Below, piece after piece: positions 31,398 through 43,278 of a stretch of 64,000 bases of DNA. A program made the position numbers and the translations under genes. A model generated the notes under the pieces. The model searched no databases, had not been told where the DNA came from, and saw nothing but the letters and a program-made list of their open reading frames with translations. Source of the stretch: Marsupella aquatica (Eukaryota > Marchantiophyta); NCBI GenBank assembly GCA_973895155.1, contig OZ316892.1, forward strand, positions 25,296,001 to 25,360,000, read 5' to 3'. How positions within the stretch are numbered: position 1 is the first letter of the stretch; every line of letters begins with the position of its first letter.

Positions 31398-33359
31398 AAA
31401 ACTTTTTCTAATAATGAAATTTTACTTTACTATTATTTAATATGATATCAATGCTAGGTCAAAGAGGTTCATTAGTAAAACCATGTGATTTGGTAATTTT
31501 TAGATGATGTGAGCATGTTATCGTATCTGACTAGCTAGCTGAATTCTATTTATAACTTAATGTGATAAAGATAAGTCTAGGTTTTTTTAATGTTTTAAAT
31601 GGTTTTAGAAAGGAATAAAGTAAAACAATGATATTTTCAACTAGTTTATTTAAGAGTTAATTTAGTAGGGAGTTTATGTCACTTGTGTGATGAGATTAAG
31701 GAAGATTAAGGTGACTTGCAAGTCTATATAAATTAGGTGATCAATTAGTTGTGGGCATGTTATGGGCATCATTAATTTTTTATTGTTGTGCAATTGAAAG
31801 CACTTTTAGTAAAAGGACACATTCAATCATTATAGATATTTGAGGAAGTTGTGTGCAATGATAAGTTGTGCATTTGTTATACAATCTATTGTGTTAGAAC
31901 ATAATGAATAATTAACAAGTTTATTATAAATTTTGTGTATTTCATAGTTTGAAATTAAATTTATACTAAATCAAAGCCAACCATATTTTTTTATCTCCAA
32001 AAGGTGTGGTTATCTATGTGTTGTCACACATAGGTCAATAATCAAGATGATTGCATTGATTGATTTTATCTATGTGTACTTAGATTGAGCATCTTAGAGA
32101 ATAATCAAGTTTTGAGAACCAATGTTATTATAAGCTATTTAACTTTCAAAGAAAGCTTATAGCTAAATGTTATTGACAATCTCTATTTACTTGGAGAATC
32201 TAGTATCTATCCAAAAATTTATTCATCATATTTAAGTGTAAAGAATAATATCCTACTATAACATAAGGAACCTGGTCATATAAGAAACAATTAGTCATGT
32301 CAGTCTACCAAGGATACAAGAGCAACAAGAAAAATAATGACAAAAATCTATTAGAATACTTCGCAATTCATGAAGCAGATCATGGTCCAGATCCTATCAA
32401 GCGACAATCAAAAATAGAATTAACCGGTAGAATTTTCAATAAACAACAGTCTAGATTTCAAGCATAGGAAGCCCATCGGATTGAAGAGAACCCAAATTTT
32501 AAATGCTACAAGTAAGGAGGATTCAAGGTCTGGAGATTCATTTCAGCTAGACTTGATGAAGAGTCTGATGGGGGAAACTTCAGCTCTAGTGACAACCAAA
32601 ACTGTCAAAAAGTTTCAATGCATCATCACGGTCGAGGAAATAAATAATCAAGTTTCCATAGAGTTATGGCAGAGATTTGGACCAAACCATATCTGAAAGG
32701 GTCCAAAATGTTGCACAATAAGTTAAAAGTAAATACTCAACAACCAGACAAACTTGCCAATTACATCGCGCAAGTAGTGGATTCTTTGAGACTTGCACAC
32801 AATGTTGACAAAGATTGTTTCTGTAGTTGGATACTTTTGCAATCTTCAAATACATAAGTAAACAAAACCCTGTCCAATGGTGCAAATTAGTAAGGCATAC
32901 ATTTTAGAATCAAGTTTTTATTTATAACTTTGTCTTAACAAAAACTTGTTTACTTATCCAACAGTTTGTTGAGACTTATTACTAGCTACATGTAGGTAAG
33001 AAGTTGAAGGAATAATATTGGAATATTCATCAAGAAATGTGTTAACGCATTGACAATCTGAATAAGTTGAAGGAGTAATTGACGTAATAATATTATTGCA
33101 CCAAGTGAGGCAAGTAGATTTTATGCTCTTGTTTTTTCTATTCTCTTTGGAACTTCTCTTGATCCTTTGCCTTCACACTAGAAGAACGACATGATATCAC
33201 AATTAATAAAACACCTCTTGAACCACAAGTAGGCCTTAGCATTTGACAAGTTCAATGACTATAAAAGTTTGTAGGGCAACAAACTCAAAGAAAGAACAAA
33301 TACATGATAAGAAAAGTAACACTGATAGTTGGTCTGATAGTGTTGACAAATATGCATTC
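31398..33359. other. AT-rich DNA, no recognised gene
   Basis: Short frames only (for example 32481-32696 and 32666-32857, residues reminiscent of a Copia gag but not diagnostic). Given the integrase relic just downstream in the same orientation, this may be the remains of an older Copia copy. Confidence 0.4.
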
Positions 33360-33389
33360 ATATATGCATATATGACAAATATATATGCT

Positions 33390-33540
33390 GCATTCATTGT
33401 GCTCCAAGTTGGGAAAGCTGAACATCAACTCACTTCTCCCCATACTCAACAAAACAAGATAGCAGAAAAGAAGAATAAAACCTTAGTAGATGTTATTGAT
33501 ATGATAAAACTATGTTGGGGTCTAAAGGCTTTGTACACAA
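33390..33540 (+). pseudogene. Copia integrase relic
   Basis: EHQLTSPHTQQNKIAEKKNK followed by TLVDVIDMI matches the Copia integrase block around the catalytic Glu (usually SPYTPQQNGVAERKNRTL). Nothing else of the element can be read with confidence. Confidence 0.65.
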
Positions 33541-33756
33541 AAAAACTTTACAAAAGCGGAGAACAATATGTACAATTTGATACGATCTGGGTTGGTAAAA
33601 GAATCTAATACATGCATAGTGAAGAAATCGATATGGAAAATACTCCAATAGCAGTTGATTAATTTAATTGTTACAAAGAAACAACATGACAATTATATCA
33701 CCACAATATTATCACAATGATCAGATGATTTTTGAAGAATGTTTGTGATACTAAGG

Positions 33757-34000
33757 CGCGGCCGCGGCCAGGGCTCCCAGGAGCTCAAATTGATCAAGCA
33801 CCTAGATCGCAACTTTGCTGGCTGCGTAGGGGGCATTGATTGATTCCGTTGGGTGGGGGAGCTAGAAGGCACGGCCGTGGCCAGGGCTCGGGCCAGGGCT
33901 CCCAGCGGGAGCTCACATTGTAGTCCATGGCGGGGGGGGGGGGGGAACGATGGTCCTTCGGAGGGTGCACAGTCAAGCAGAGCACACAAGGAAAACCGTG
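33757..34000. repeat. GC-rich patch with duplicated GGCCAGGGCTCCCAG motif
   Basis: CGGCCGCGGCCAGGGCTCCCAG with GGAGCTCA occurs at about 33760-33790, and a variant with an extra CAGGGCTCGGGC at about 33876-33915. A G14 run lies at 33932-33945. The patch interrupts AT-rich DNA and may be the end of a non-autonomous element. A minus-strand frame across it is low-complexity and is not called. Confidence 0.5.
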
Positions 34001-36239
34001 GGGGCAGCCAACCCACCCCTGTGTAAGTGGACCCGAGGGTGGTCGTTATGAAGACGAGGGCACGAGCAGCCATTTGATCTGGCCATAGGGAGTTCTTACA
34101 GCCGTTAGATCCCTAATACTTAACTTGAGTTACTTTTGTAAACCCACAATCAAAATCAGTGGCAAAGTGCTAGATAGGAAAAAAACGATGGCAATGTGAG
34201 TATTATGTCATAAAATTTTGGCAATGTAGTAAAATTTGCTTTGGTAGTATCACAAACATTCTTGCTTATCCATAGACAAGCTAGACAAATTAGGTCAAGA
34301 GGATTGTTGATGGACCAAGGTGGGGCACACAAGAATGCAATGGGGACCCATTTTGGGGACATTCTCTTCTCTGGTGAGGGGAGAAATTCTTGCATTCGTC
34401 TTCCTTGTAAAGGATGTTGTAGCTGCTTCTCTTACGTTCATTTTTTCAATCAAGTCAACCATGCATATTAAGTGCATTCCATGGTTAATTACATGGAAGT
34501 CTGCCATGTAGTTTTGTAACATTACAACGATTTCCATAATTTGCAAATGCAAAAAATGGTCCTGGTTGCTGGCTCCTCTGGTAATAAAAAATTATATCTG
34601 ATTCATCATCCTTCTCTCATGAACCGATCCCGAGGCATACAAATTGCGGCTGGACCCTAGCTCATCTTGGTGGGTTCCTCACAATGATAGGCCTCCTCAC
34701 TCGGCCCTCACTATGTCAGTGGCTTTCGAGTCCTTTCACTCATTACAGACCCCCATTAGGGGTCCTTTCCAAAATTCCTGGCACCACAGCGCGCCACATC
34801 ATCTTGGCACGTTGCAAAAAGGAAGAGGCTTGTTTTTGGATAAAATGAACTTTTGCATTCGTGTTTGTGGCAACTTTGCTGTAAAAATTGGGACGCCATA
34901 CCATAAAAAGGAATGTAAACAAATTTGACATGCAATCAAAAGACAAAAAGATTGGGGTTAAATTGCTCCCAGTAATGGTTTTATTTACATTTTGATTTTA
35001 TTCAAAACATAAAATTTTCCCGACAACAATTTTTTATCTGACATTGCTGAGTCAAATCATAATGAAAACTCACATATAATATGGCGTTGGAAAAATCTTG
35101 AAGAGACGGTCCTGATGAGCTCAACATTGTCACCATTTGGTAAGAATTGAGTAAGTATTTTGAAATATATATTTTACCTGTGATTTCATAATCTCTAACG
35201 TGAATATAATTTTTTGTTGTATAACCCCTGAAATGTTGATTCCTTCCATGAGAATGAACCTAAATTGACATATTTTATTGAGTACTAAGGAGATTATAAA
35301 TTTTAGAATTTCTTTAGCTTTTTAATGAACTTAACATTGATAGATTTAGTTGAATTCTGAGGAGATTGTAAGGTTCCAATGTTCTCTAGCTTTCCAATGA
35401 GTGTACCATTGAGAGATTTTATCAAGTACTAAAGTGGTCATGAGTTTCTAAATTTCTATAGCTTTCGATCGATTCTGAATTCTACAATTGGAGATTTGTT
35501 TTCATGAAACTTTTTATCTCAAACAATTCTGCGAAGTTACTTAGTGATTTGATGACACTGACAACTTCTCTCTCTTTGTCTATCTATGTGTAGGAATTGA
35601 ATTTAAGTGATTACTTTTGATGCAACTTGAGTGAATCCAACATCCCTTTGATATCGTGGAGGAAACCGTCAAGCACCGTTTGTTGAAGTGGGCAATTAAG
35701 CTACCCACACATTAAACAGTAGTTCACATTAGAGCCGGTTTTGTGATTGATGTTAATTATGGTTGCCTTGGTAAGTTTGGCAACTGTTTCAAGTGGTAAA
35801 CATTGACTTGTCCATTTTTGAATTTTTTTCTTTACATTTGGAGGTCCATCTAGGCTTCAGTTTCTAGATAATTGACTCTAAAATAACATGGGGGTCCACG
35901 GATTAATTATATTTCATTTTCATGCTCTGGCCCAATTATGGCTTTCTGTTATGGACTCCTCTTGGGATTGTCCTCCATGGTGCACTGGATAGTATTGTGG
36001 GTAGTTACCATTATGCACAAACAATTTGATCAAGGTGGCTAGTCGGGAATCATTCTCCTCATCCGCACCAAGTTTCTGCATACACAAATTTTGCTCCCTC
36101 GGTGGTGACCTAGATAAATATCCATTGGGCATGGTTGTTCACCTATTGACGTATGGGCTTGACTATTATGATGAGAGACTACACTTTTCTGGCATACTCT
36201 GGATTCGGATTGGCGATTGGGGTTTATGAGTTAAGAATG
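34001..36239. other. No recognisable gene
   Basis: Mixed-composition DNA with short frames on both strands. An inverted pair GAATGCAA/TTGCATTC lies at about 34333 and 34390. A minus-strand frame at 35920-36132 was not recognised. Confidence 0.5.
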
Positions 36240-36655
36240 TATTGTTGGCGTGTCGCTTCTCTGGTGATGGATGGGTTCTTTTTCGAGTGGTAGCCAGTGG
36301 CGGGCGGAGTTCGGCTTTTTCCCTGTGGTGCTTTCGCGGGTGCTTTGGCTGGTCTTCCGGCTCTAGTTGCTGTTTGGTAGTTCTCAGGGATAGGTTTGCT
36401 TTTAGTTTGGTTATTGGGGCTCCTCCTTCCTCTCCTGATCGTCCTCCTTCCAATAGGTGATCTGGTTGGCGGATGCCCATCCTCTTTTCTATGGGTGTGC
36501 TCCCTCATTCAACCCCCTTATTTTTCCTTGTGTTGGCCTGCCTCCTCCTCCCAGGCAGGTTCCTTTTGTCCCTTGGGTCAAGGGTTTGCAATAAAGTTGT
36601 TGATTTCACCGTAAAAAAATTAAAAAAAATTAAAAAATAAAATTGGTGCAGATCA
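36240..36655 (+). mobile_element. Probable LINE/SINE 3' end with A-rich tail
   Basis: A T/G/C-rich stretch ends with GCAATAAAGTTGTTGATTTC and then AAAAAAATTAAAAAAAATTAAAAAAT at 36613-36643. A polyadenylation signal followed by an A-rich tail suggests a retroposed 3' end. No coding domain remains and the 5' limit is unknown. Confidence 0.4.
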
Positions 36656-37394
36656 ACTATCACTAAACAACATAATACCAGTGCTAAAGGGTAAATACAT
36701 AAGTGCAGATTTTTGGTAAGTTTACACATGCATTCATCAGTTATTGCAATGCATACATAAGAAACATTATGTGTGAATTGACAACACATATGGGGAAGTC
36801 CCCGGGGAAGTGCATAAGGGTTGTCTTGTATGTGCAAACTACTCAAAAAAGTAGTCCTTACCAACCCACAAATGTTGGTAAAAAATGCTGCCACAAACTG
36901 CACACATTAGCACCGGCATGCATGCAAATAAAACATGCATCTCAAACTGCACATTAATTTAGCACAAGCGCCTGTAATTAAAGATTGTTTTCATTGTTTT
37001 ATGTGAGATTCAAAGCTTGGGATTGGAAGGGCTGCAAATGTTGTGGCCCTTGCCCTTGAACCTCCCAAAGTTTTGCCGTGAGGACTGGCTGAAGCAATGG
37101 GTAAGGCACAAAAGTTTCCTGCACTAAAAAGTTGCCCAAAGTTCACTTTAAGGGCCAATCTTTTGGAGACCACCACATGCAAGATGACCCTTAGTGATTT
37201 CCCATGCACTTGTTAGTTAGTGCAAAAGAGAGCACAAACCTTGCAAAATATAGAGAAGTGATATCCCATGCACCTATAACATGGTGCATTCAGTGCATAA
37301 GTGCTACGTGTTGGTGTCCCCAGATTTTGCACTTATCCACGGTTGACTGTACTACAGGTGTAGCTATGGAATTAGTTGACCGTTTTACGAGAAA
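36656..37394. other. No recognisable gene
   Basis: Several short minus- and plus-strand frames without motifs. Phrases such as GTGCATAAG and CCCATGCAC recur, so this may be old repeat DNA. Confidence 0.4.
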
Positions 37395-37465
37395 GTCATC
37401 GTCTATTCGATGAGTCCGCCACATACTCGGAAAAGCTTTCCTGAGTCATCGTCTATTCCATGAGT
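37395..37465 (+). repeat. 21-bp direct repeat, two copies
   Basis: GTCATCGTCTATTC(G/C)ATGAGT at 37395-37415 and 37445-37465, period 50. Confidence 0.85.
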
Positions 37466-37586
37466 ACGTAACTCTTAATTGATAGATGATTCTCACTCCA
37501 ATATGTCCGTAACTCTTCATTGAGAGATGCTTCTCACTCCAGTATGTCCGTAGCTCTTGATTGATAGATGATTCTCACGATTCGGA
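37464..37586 (+). repeat. 41-bp tandem repeat, three copies
   Basis: Units start at 37464, 37505 and 37546. Shared core: G(T)(A/C)CGTA(A/G)CTCTT and GATGATTCTCAC. Copies differ by a few substitutions. Confidence 0.9.
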
Positions 37587-37711
37587 GCCCTGAGAATCTC
37601 TGGAATTGCTCTTTGATGTGAGTCCAAACTATCCCGAATGTTAACAATTCCGTTTCTGTCAGCTCTACGGAGAAATCAAGAGGCAAGCCCCAATTCGTCT
37701 TACGGTGAACT

Positions 37712-37946
37712 TGTCCTAAACTCTCGTCTCCTGACTTGTCTGGCCGCCAGCCAAAAAAGAGACATTGATCTCTACAACGAGAGTATAAAGTAGAGAGATT
37801 ACTCGCTCCAGATTTGTCTGGCCGCCAGTCAGAACGAGCCATTGATTTCTACAACGGGGACTGGACAGTAAAGAGATTACTCGCTCCTGACTTGTCTGGC
37901 AGCCAGCCAAAACGAGACATCGATTTCTACAACGAGACTTAAACAA
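37712..37946 (+). repeat. 78-bp tandem repeat, three copies
   Basis: The phrase CTTGTCTGGC(C/A)GCCAG recurs at 37735, 37813 and 37891, followed in each by AACGAG-C-ATTGATTTCTAC-like sequence and GAGATTACT. It lies about 1.7 kb upstream of the dioxygenase gene. Confidence 0.9.
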
Positions 37947-38306
37947 GTGAAGAGATTACTGTAAATTAGATCAAGCAGCTTCTAGGAAATTCCTTGGTCT
38001 CGGTCACAAGGTGTAAAATTCCTTGCGGCGCTTTAGAGTAAGGTCTAAAACGCATCGATGACCGTCCCTTTCAAGCGACTCCACAATTCTGCACGAGTTG
38101 CACGAGGGAAATATGGAGTTAGTATCCCGGCCAGTTCACACGTATCGAGGTGAAGGTATCACAGGCCATCGGGTTGACATGGAAAAATCCCAATTGGTAC
38201 CTCTCCTCCCCAATCGTCCACCTCACAGCGACGTGATTCGGTGTGGGTGTCCGTGTTGGTGCGCTTCACCAAATCCGTAGCGCGTGGGAGTCTATGCTCA
38301 TGTTAT

Positions 38307-38579
38307 TTAGCTTGTCGTGGCACACAACACGGAAGAGCAGAGACGCCAGTTTTCGACCACGACTTCGTCCATCACGAACCTGGCCAATTGAAATTCAATC
38401 ATAGTTACACAATTGTTGCCTTCAGGAGAAAGAATGGAATCACCAGTGCTTTGGACAAAGTCCTGCAGGATGGCCAAGATGTCTGCCGCATTGGTCCCGT
38501 TGAGTCCGATGAAGGCCGCCGAGCGCTTTCGGAAAAGTTGCTGCTGCATTGGACTTGGCGAAAACGAAGAGCAGATCAC
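38307..38579 (-). CDS. Unrecognised small ORF, 90 aa
   Basis: A minus-strand frame from ATG 38579 to TAA 38307. It contains FIGLNGTNAADILAILQDF, then EGNNCVTMIEFQLARFVMDE, which looks protein-like (alternating hydrophobic and polar, no low complexity). An overlapping frame at 38440-38649 could be an upstream part joined by a frameshift or intron. No signal peptide and no motif recognised. It may be a fragment of a gene or a chance frame. Confidence 0.25.
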   Translation of the reverse strand: MICSSFSPSPMQQQLFRKRSAAFIGLNGTNAADILAILQDFVQSTGDSILSPEGNNCVTMIEFQLARFVMDEVVVENWRLCSSVLCATTS

Positions 38580-38858
38580 ACACTACCAACGCAACCGTGA
38601 TGTTTCCTACATGGGGCTTGTTCGGTGCAGCTATACTCGCCAGTGTCATTAAATTACCAACCGTTCATATTGAATAAAGCACACTGTCCACTTTACATGG
38701 TCAAAGTTCAGCGATAAGATCCTGACAGTTCAGGAATCGGCTGTGTGGATTGGATAGTTACCCGCGTTTTGATTCGTCGCGAGATCTTAGAGACGATACT
38801 ATATACGTGACCTCAAAGGTCGGTGGTGATACTGTGAGTTCCCCTCCTTGATCGGATG

Positions 38859-38871
38859 TATATATATATAT
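38859..38871 (+). promoter_or_regulatory. Possible TATA box for the dioxygenase gene
   Basis: An uninterrupted TATATATATATAT about 610 bp upstream of the proposed ATG. It would imply a 5' leader of nearly 600 nt, or a 5' intron. No transcript evidence is available. Confidence 0.25.
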
Positions 38872-39482
38872 TCATGTTTGGGTCTATCTTCTAGAGATCC
38901 AAGCGAAGACGATAGCGCATTCAACCTTGAAGGCGGGTGGTCAGATGTCAGACAGCAGCATATAAAATCTTTCGCTCCTACTTTCCTGCATTCCACTATG
39001 TATATGGCCCTCGTCCAAATCTGAAAGAAGGTCTAGGTTGGAATTGTCACGAGTTTGAAGTGAAGGCCGAATTTCTGTTTTTGTGCACTGATCGAGAAAA
39101 TAGTACAAACGAACATGTACCTTGGGACATTGGATGCTCATTGCCAGTCGCAGGCTACCGTCAATTTACCTTCGAGATGCTCTGACTGACCAACTCATTG
39201 CCGGCGAGTAACCAGCTGATCAAAGTGTATCGTCTTCTTATAAGAAGCTTGAGTGGGATCACATCGACAGTTGAATGCCTATTGGAAGTCCGCAATTGTA
39301 GTGATTTCACGGATTCGGGTCCATTGAAGAGTTTTGGGGACGAAGGCAATTCTTACGATCTCGGAGGTCCGTCTAGTGAAGTATTGGGAACAACGGAAGA
39401 TTCACAGAGCGGGGAGAAGAGGAATCTTACCAGTGCTGTGAAACCTCTACTGGGGCAGAACGAAGATCGCAGATCAGCAAAA

Positions 39483-42080
39483 ATGGGACTCGACGATTTC
39501 TTCGTGTTTCCTCCCGAGAACAGACCGAACATCCCCCACGACAAATTCGATTTGGAGATTCCTGTCATTGATATGTCCCCTGTGCTCGAATTAGAGAAGC
39601 TGAAGAAGGAATTGGCGGACTTGGAGGAACAAGGGAAGATGGGGAGTTCCGGTCTCGTAGAACAGATAAGGGCCTGTGAAGTAGCCAAAATTAATGTGCA
39701 GAGGGAGATTGGAGATGCTTGTGCGGAGTATGGTTTCTTCCAGATTGTCAATCACGGTGTTCCCTCTCAACTTTTGAAGCAGCTTGTGAAAAGTTGTCAA
39801 AGCGTATTTGCCCTACCAGTCGAGGTACTTTCAAAACATACATACAGAGCCCATCAAGTGAAGTTGTTCAAATTAAAGAATAATTTTTTTTGAGCCATCC
39901 CTGTTTTTCGCAACTTCATATTCTGGAAGAACTCAATGAGTAGGCTTTCTCCTACCAATCATCGTTGCTTGTGTTATGTGGGCTTGGAGTTAAGGCTTGT
40001 TCCCCTTAATTGGGTGTCTTTGGTCTTGTTGGCTCTTGGGGCTCAGCAGGTTATTTTAACCTTTTCAATGGTTTATACGTAGGACATAACTAGCAATGAT
40101 CATGCGAAAGTACTCACTGCGTGAATTTAGTGAGTTTCCAATCCAAGAGCTTTTCATGATATAATTGTGAGCTTATCCAGTTATCTGATTCAGAAGCGTT
40201 TGAATTAATGTCCAGAAAAAGATGAAAGCTGAGGGAGCGTTTACACCTACTCTAAAGAGTGGATACGGACCCATGACTCGTGTTACTAAATTCTCCATGA
40301 TCGGGAAATCTCATATTTGGAACGAGGGATTCGATTTGGAAAGTCCAGAACTCTCACACCCGGGTAGAATGGACGAGGTCGCACGCATTCTGTGGCCGGA
40401 CGAGCCTGAACAAACTATGCTTGGTCTTCCGTTAACGTGAGTTACAGGATCAAATTCAAGTATTCATGAATTGTCCCTGTTTTAATCTTACTACCATTCA
40501 ATGATTTAATTTCTAAGCATGCATGCCCTTTTGTGTCCCTCTGTTTCTTCTTGATCTCTACCTTTCCAGCTTAATGTTTCTAAGGTTTTAATAAGGTTCT
40601 TACTCCGTGCTTTGAGGTTGAGGTACTTTTATTCTTCCAATCATTATTATCAAAAATCAGAGCTCAAACTCTTTAATTAGTGGCACTTTAAGGTCCTTCT
40701 GAAGGAAGAAATTTGGCAGGCCGGCAGTGAATGACAATCTTTTCTGGTGATTACTGCCCATTTGTGAACAGATCTACATCTGAGCAGTGCGGGAAGGAAC
40801 TGAGCAACGTGACAATATCCGTGCTGAATTTGATGGCTAGTAGTCTGGGGCTTCCTGAAGAATCCTTAGAAGAATTACTGGGTCCTGATTTTCAGAATAA
40901 GCAGGTTTATGCCCGGGTCCGAATTAACCATTATCCACAATGTGTAGAAGCTGAAAAGACCTGGGGATTTCCTGGCCACACGGACTCGAGTTTTATTACT
41001 GTTCTACACCAGGATGCTGTGGGGGGCCTTCAGGTCCGTTTCAAAGATGGGTCCTGGCATGGAGTTCGACCTATAGATGGGGCCTTGGTGATCAATGTCG
41101 GCAATTTTCTTCAGGTACTGTCCTTGTCCTGTCATGAGTTGTGATACTTCACCACATGTGCTGTAAAATTGTCTAAGAATGGTACCCAGTAAAGTCATGC
41201 ATATGGGTCCTGCACACATCAAGTACCCGTTTAATCTGTTTCGCGAAGACATTGACATTTCGTGATTTGTATTCTGGACTAGAGATATAGGTCTAAATGG
41301 TCAGGAAATATATCTGTGCCTGCTTTCAATCAGGTGTATACTTTTCTTCGCGTTTCCTGAGTGGACTGTTCATACCATTTAAAGAGATAGGTCTTCCATG
41401 CATTATGTTGCTTTCACACTTCAGAGAAATCTCTCATATTAGCTCCTTAGATTCACAAGCAGTCACATCAGGCTCTTCAAAGCTGGATCGCACTCCTGGC
41501 CATGGACAGAGCTACTTGCACCTTATTCCTAAACTGGAGCAGTCCCCACTAGATATAATTGTTGTTGAACTTGGGCCTATACTGGTTTCATTTCTGAATT
41601 GGCGTTTTTGTGTTGTCAATTCATTTCTTGACCATCCATGCTCCATTGAGACGCTGAAAATTCGTACATCTGTGGTACATTCTAGCTAATCTCTGTCAGT
41701 GAGATTGATTTTGAGCGTGGTCAATTCGTTGACCTTAATTACACTCCTGAAGATCGGAATGTCACAGATTATCTCATTGACAGCTTCCACGTTCATGGCA
41801 TTTGGTGCAGGTGTGGACCAATCGAAGGTTTCTCAGTGCAGAGCATCGGGTAGTTACAAACGGCAAAAGTTCTCGTATCTCGGTTGCATATTTTGCACAT
41901 CGACTAGACAACTTTGTTATTGGCCCATGCCTACAGCTAGTGGATGCTGAGCATCCTCCTCGTTACAGGTCATTCACGAAACAGGAGTACTTTGCAAAAC
42001 TTTTTGCCGACGGTATGGGTAAAGATAGAGATGAGTTGCTGGACACGGCTTTTGGAGCCGGTGCACAAACCCTAAGCTGA
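39483..42080 (+). CDS. 2-oxoglutarate/Fe(II)-dependent dioxygenase, 4 exons, 391 aa
   Basis: Exons 39483-39824, 40216-40436, 40772-41114 and 41811-42080 join in phase (0, 2, 0) with GT-AG borders and end at TGA. The N-terminal DIOX_N part has IPVIDMSP and, after an unusual Glu/Lys-rich insert of about 40 residues, ACAEYGFFQIVNHGVP. The double-stranded beta-helix part carries the iron ligands H257 and D259 (GHTD) and H314 (AEHRVV), and the 2-oxoglutarate-binding R324-x-S326. All catalytic residues are present and the length is slightly above the usual 320-380. Such plant enzymes (isopenicillin N synthase-like fold) oxidise hormones or specialised metabolites in the cytosol; the substrate cannot be named from sequence. 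An in-frame upstream ATG at 39198 would add 95 residues, but MGLDDFF with the canonical fold start is the more likely start. Confidence 0.9.
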
Positions 42081-42678
42081 GGGGTACAACATGTAACATA
42101 TGAAAATTGTAACGGAAGCACACAAATTCTGAGCTGCACTGGATAACATGTAACAAATGACAATTGTAAAGGGCTTGTAGCTTGGCCACTCACAAGCAGA
42201 TGCTTGAATTTGTACATTTTCGGTAGATCAGAAACAAGGATTTGCGACGTTAGGAAAGTTTCATGTGACAGTATTGAAGAAAAAACAGAGCATACATTTT
42301 CGTGTCCTGAGCTTGCAATGGGCATGGTCCCAGGCAAAGTCCAAACCTCCTATTCCTGGCACCTCTGCAGTAGAGGTGAACTCTGTTTGGAAATTAGTTC
42401 TCTCTATCATCTCCCCGACTTTCTTCATATTATTCTCATTCGATATGAGGCAACGACATCGTGTGTTTGGGTCAAGTTCTAGTACCTTTCAGTTGCAAGT
42501 CTTCAGACACTGCTTTCAAAGAGGCCCCGTGCTGCAGAGGTTACCGATTTTGTCCTTCCAAAATGCGAATGGCGTTCTGTACTTTGCAATTGCCTTGATG
42601 CAAATCTCAGCTGCCTCTGCTATGCGTTTGCGTTTGATGCTGAACCGTAACGAAGGCAAACAGTGATATTTTTCCTTT

Positions 42679-42684
42679 AATAAA
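42679..42684 (+). terminator. Candidate poly(A) signal of the dioxygenase gene
   Basis: AATAAA about 600 bp after the stop codon. It is the first canonical hexamer downstream that I noticed; plants use loose signals, so the real site may be nearer. Confidence 0.3.
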
Positions 42685-42959
42685 ATGTTTTCAAATCAAT
42701 TGTTCCTCAAAGCCATCCTCTTAAACCCGAGGTAGGGACCTGGCACAGCAACAGCGCGGCGCGCTGTCAGCTCAGGTGGTGAGGAATGACTAGTGACCAG
42801 TAGTTCTCAAGTTTAATCCTGAACAAACAGTTATAGTCATGCACGTAACATGGGTTCTGTTCCAAGCGGTGTCGTGTGGATTGAATGTATTAAGCGCACA
42901 AAGCGCCAAAGTACTTGCAGCAAATATTACAGGTTTTTTTAATGTAACGTGTTACTAAT

Positions 42960-43240
42960 GTAATAGTTCAAGTTTTTGTTTTTTTTGTTTTTTTGCCTTG
43001 AAAAAACAATTTGAAATTCATCCAAAAAATCAGCATACAAAAGGGGTGGCTCACAAAAGGGGGTCGGCACCCGGGGGGACCAAAGGTCGAGCTGCCCATG
43101 AGACCGGAGAAGCCGGCACCAGGAGAGAAGCAGGCCCAGCACAAAGGGAGCCAAACAAGAAATTTAACTACTACAGAAGGAGTGGCACACCCCAAAGACC
43201 GGCCAGTGAGGAGTGCCGGCATTTAGGGTTTAAGTACAAG
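42960..43240 (-). mobile_element. Probable retroposon 3' end (LINE/SINE), minus strand
   Basis: On the minus strand a GC-rich stretch passes into GGATGAATTTCAAATTG and then an A-rich tail at 42970-43000 (AAAAAAACAAAAAAAACAAAAA). This is the form of a retroposed 3' terminus. No coding domain. Confidence 0.4.
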
Positions 43241-43278
43241 TTTTTTAGGACCTGCAGGCAAGTTGCCTGGCCTGCTAA

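Noticed and set aside
33693-34073. 126-codon minus-strand ORF over the GC island.
   Set aside because: Follows from GC-rich repeated sequence and a G14 run; no motif and no start context.
36224-36508. Overlapping minus-strand basic ORFs.
   Set aside because: Composition explained by a T/G-rich retroposon 3' end; no domain.
37464-37946. Regular repeats that might suggest a CRISPR array.
   Set aside because: Contiguous tandem units without spacers, in a plant genome.
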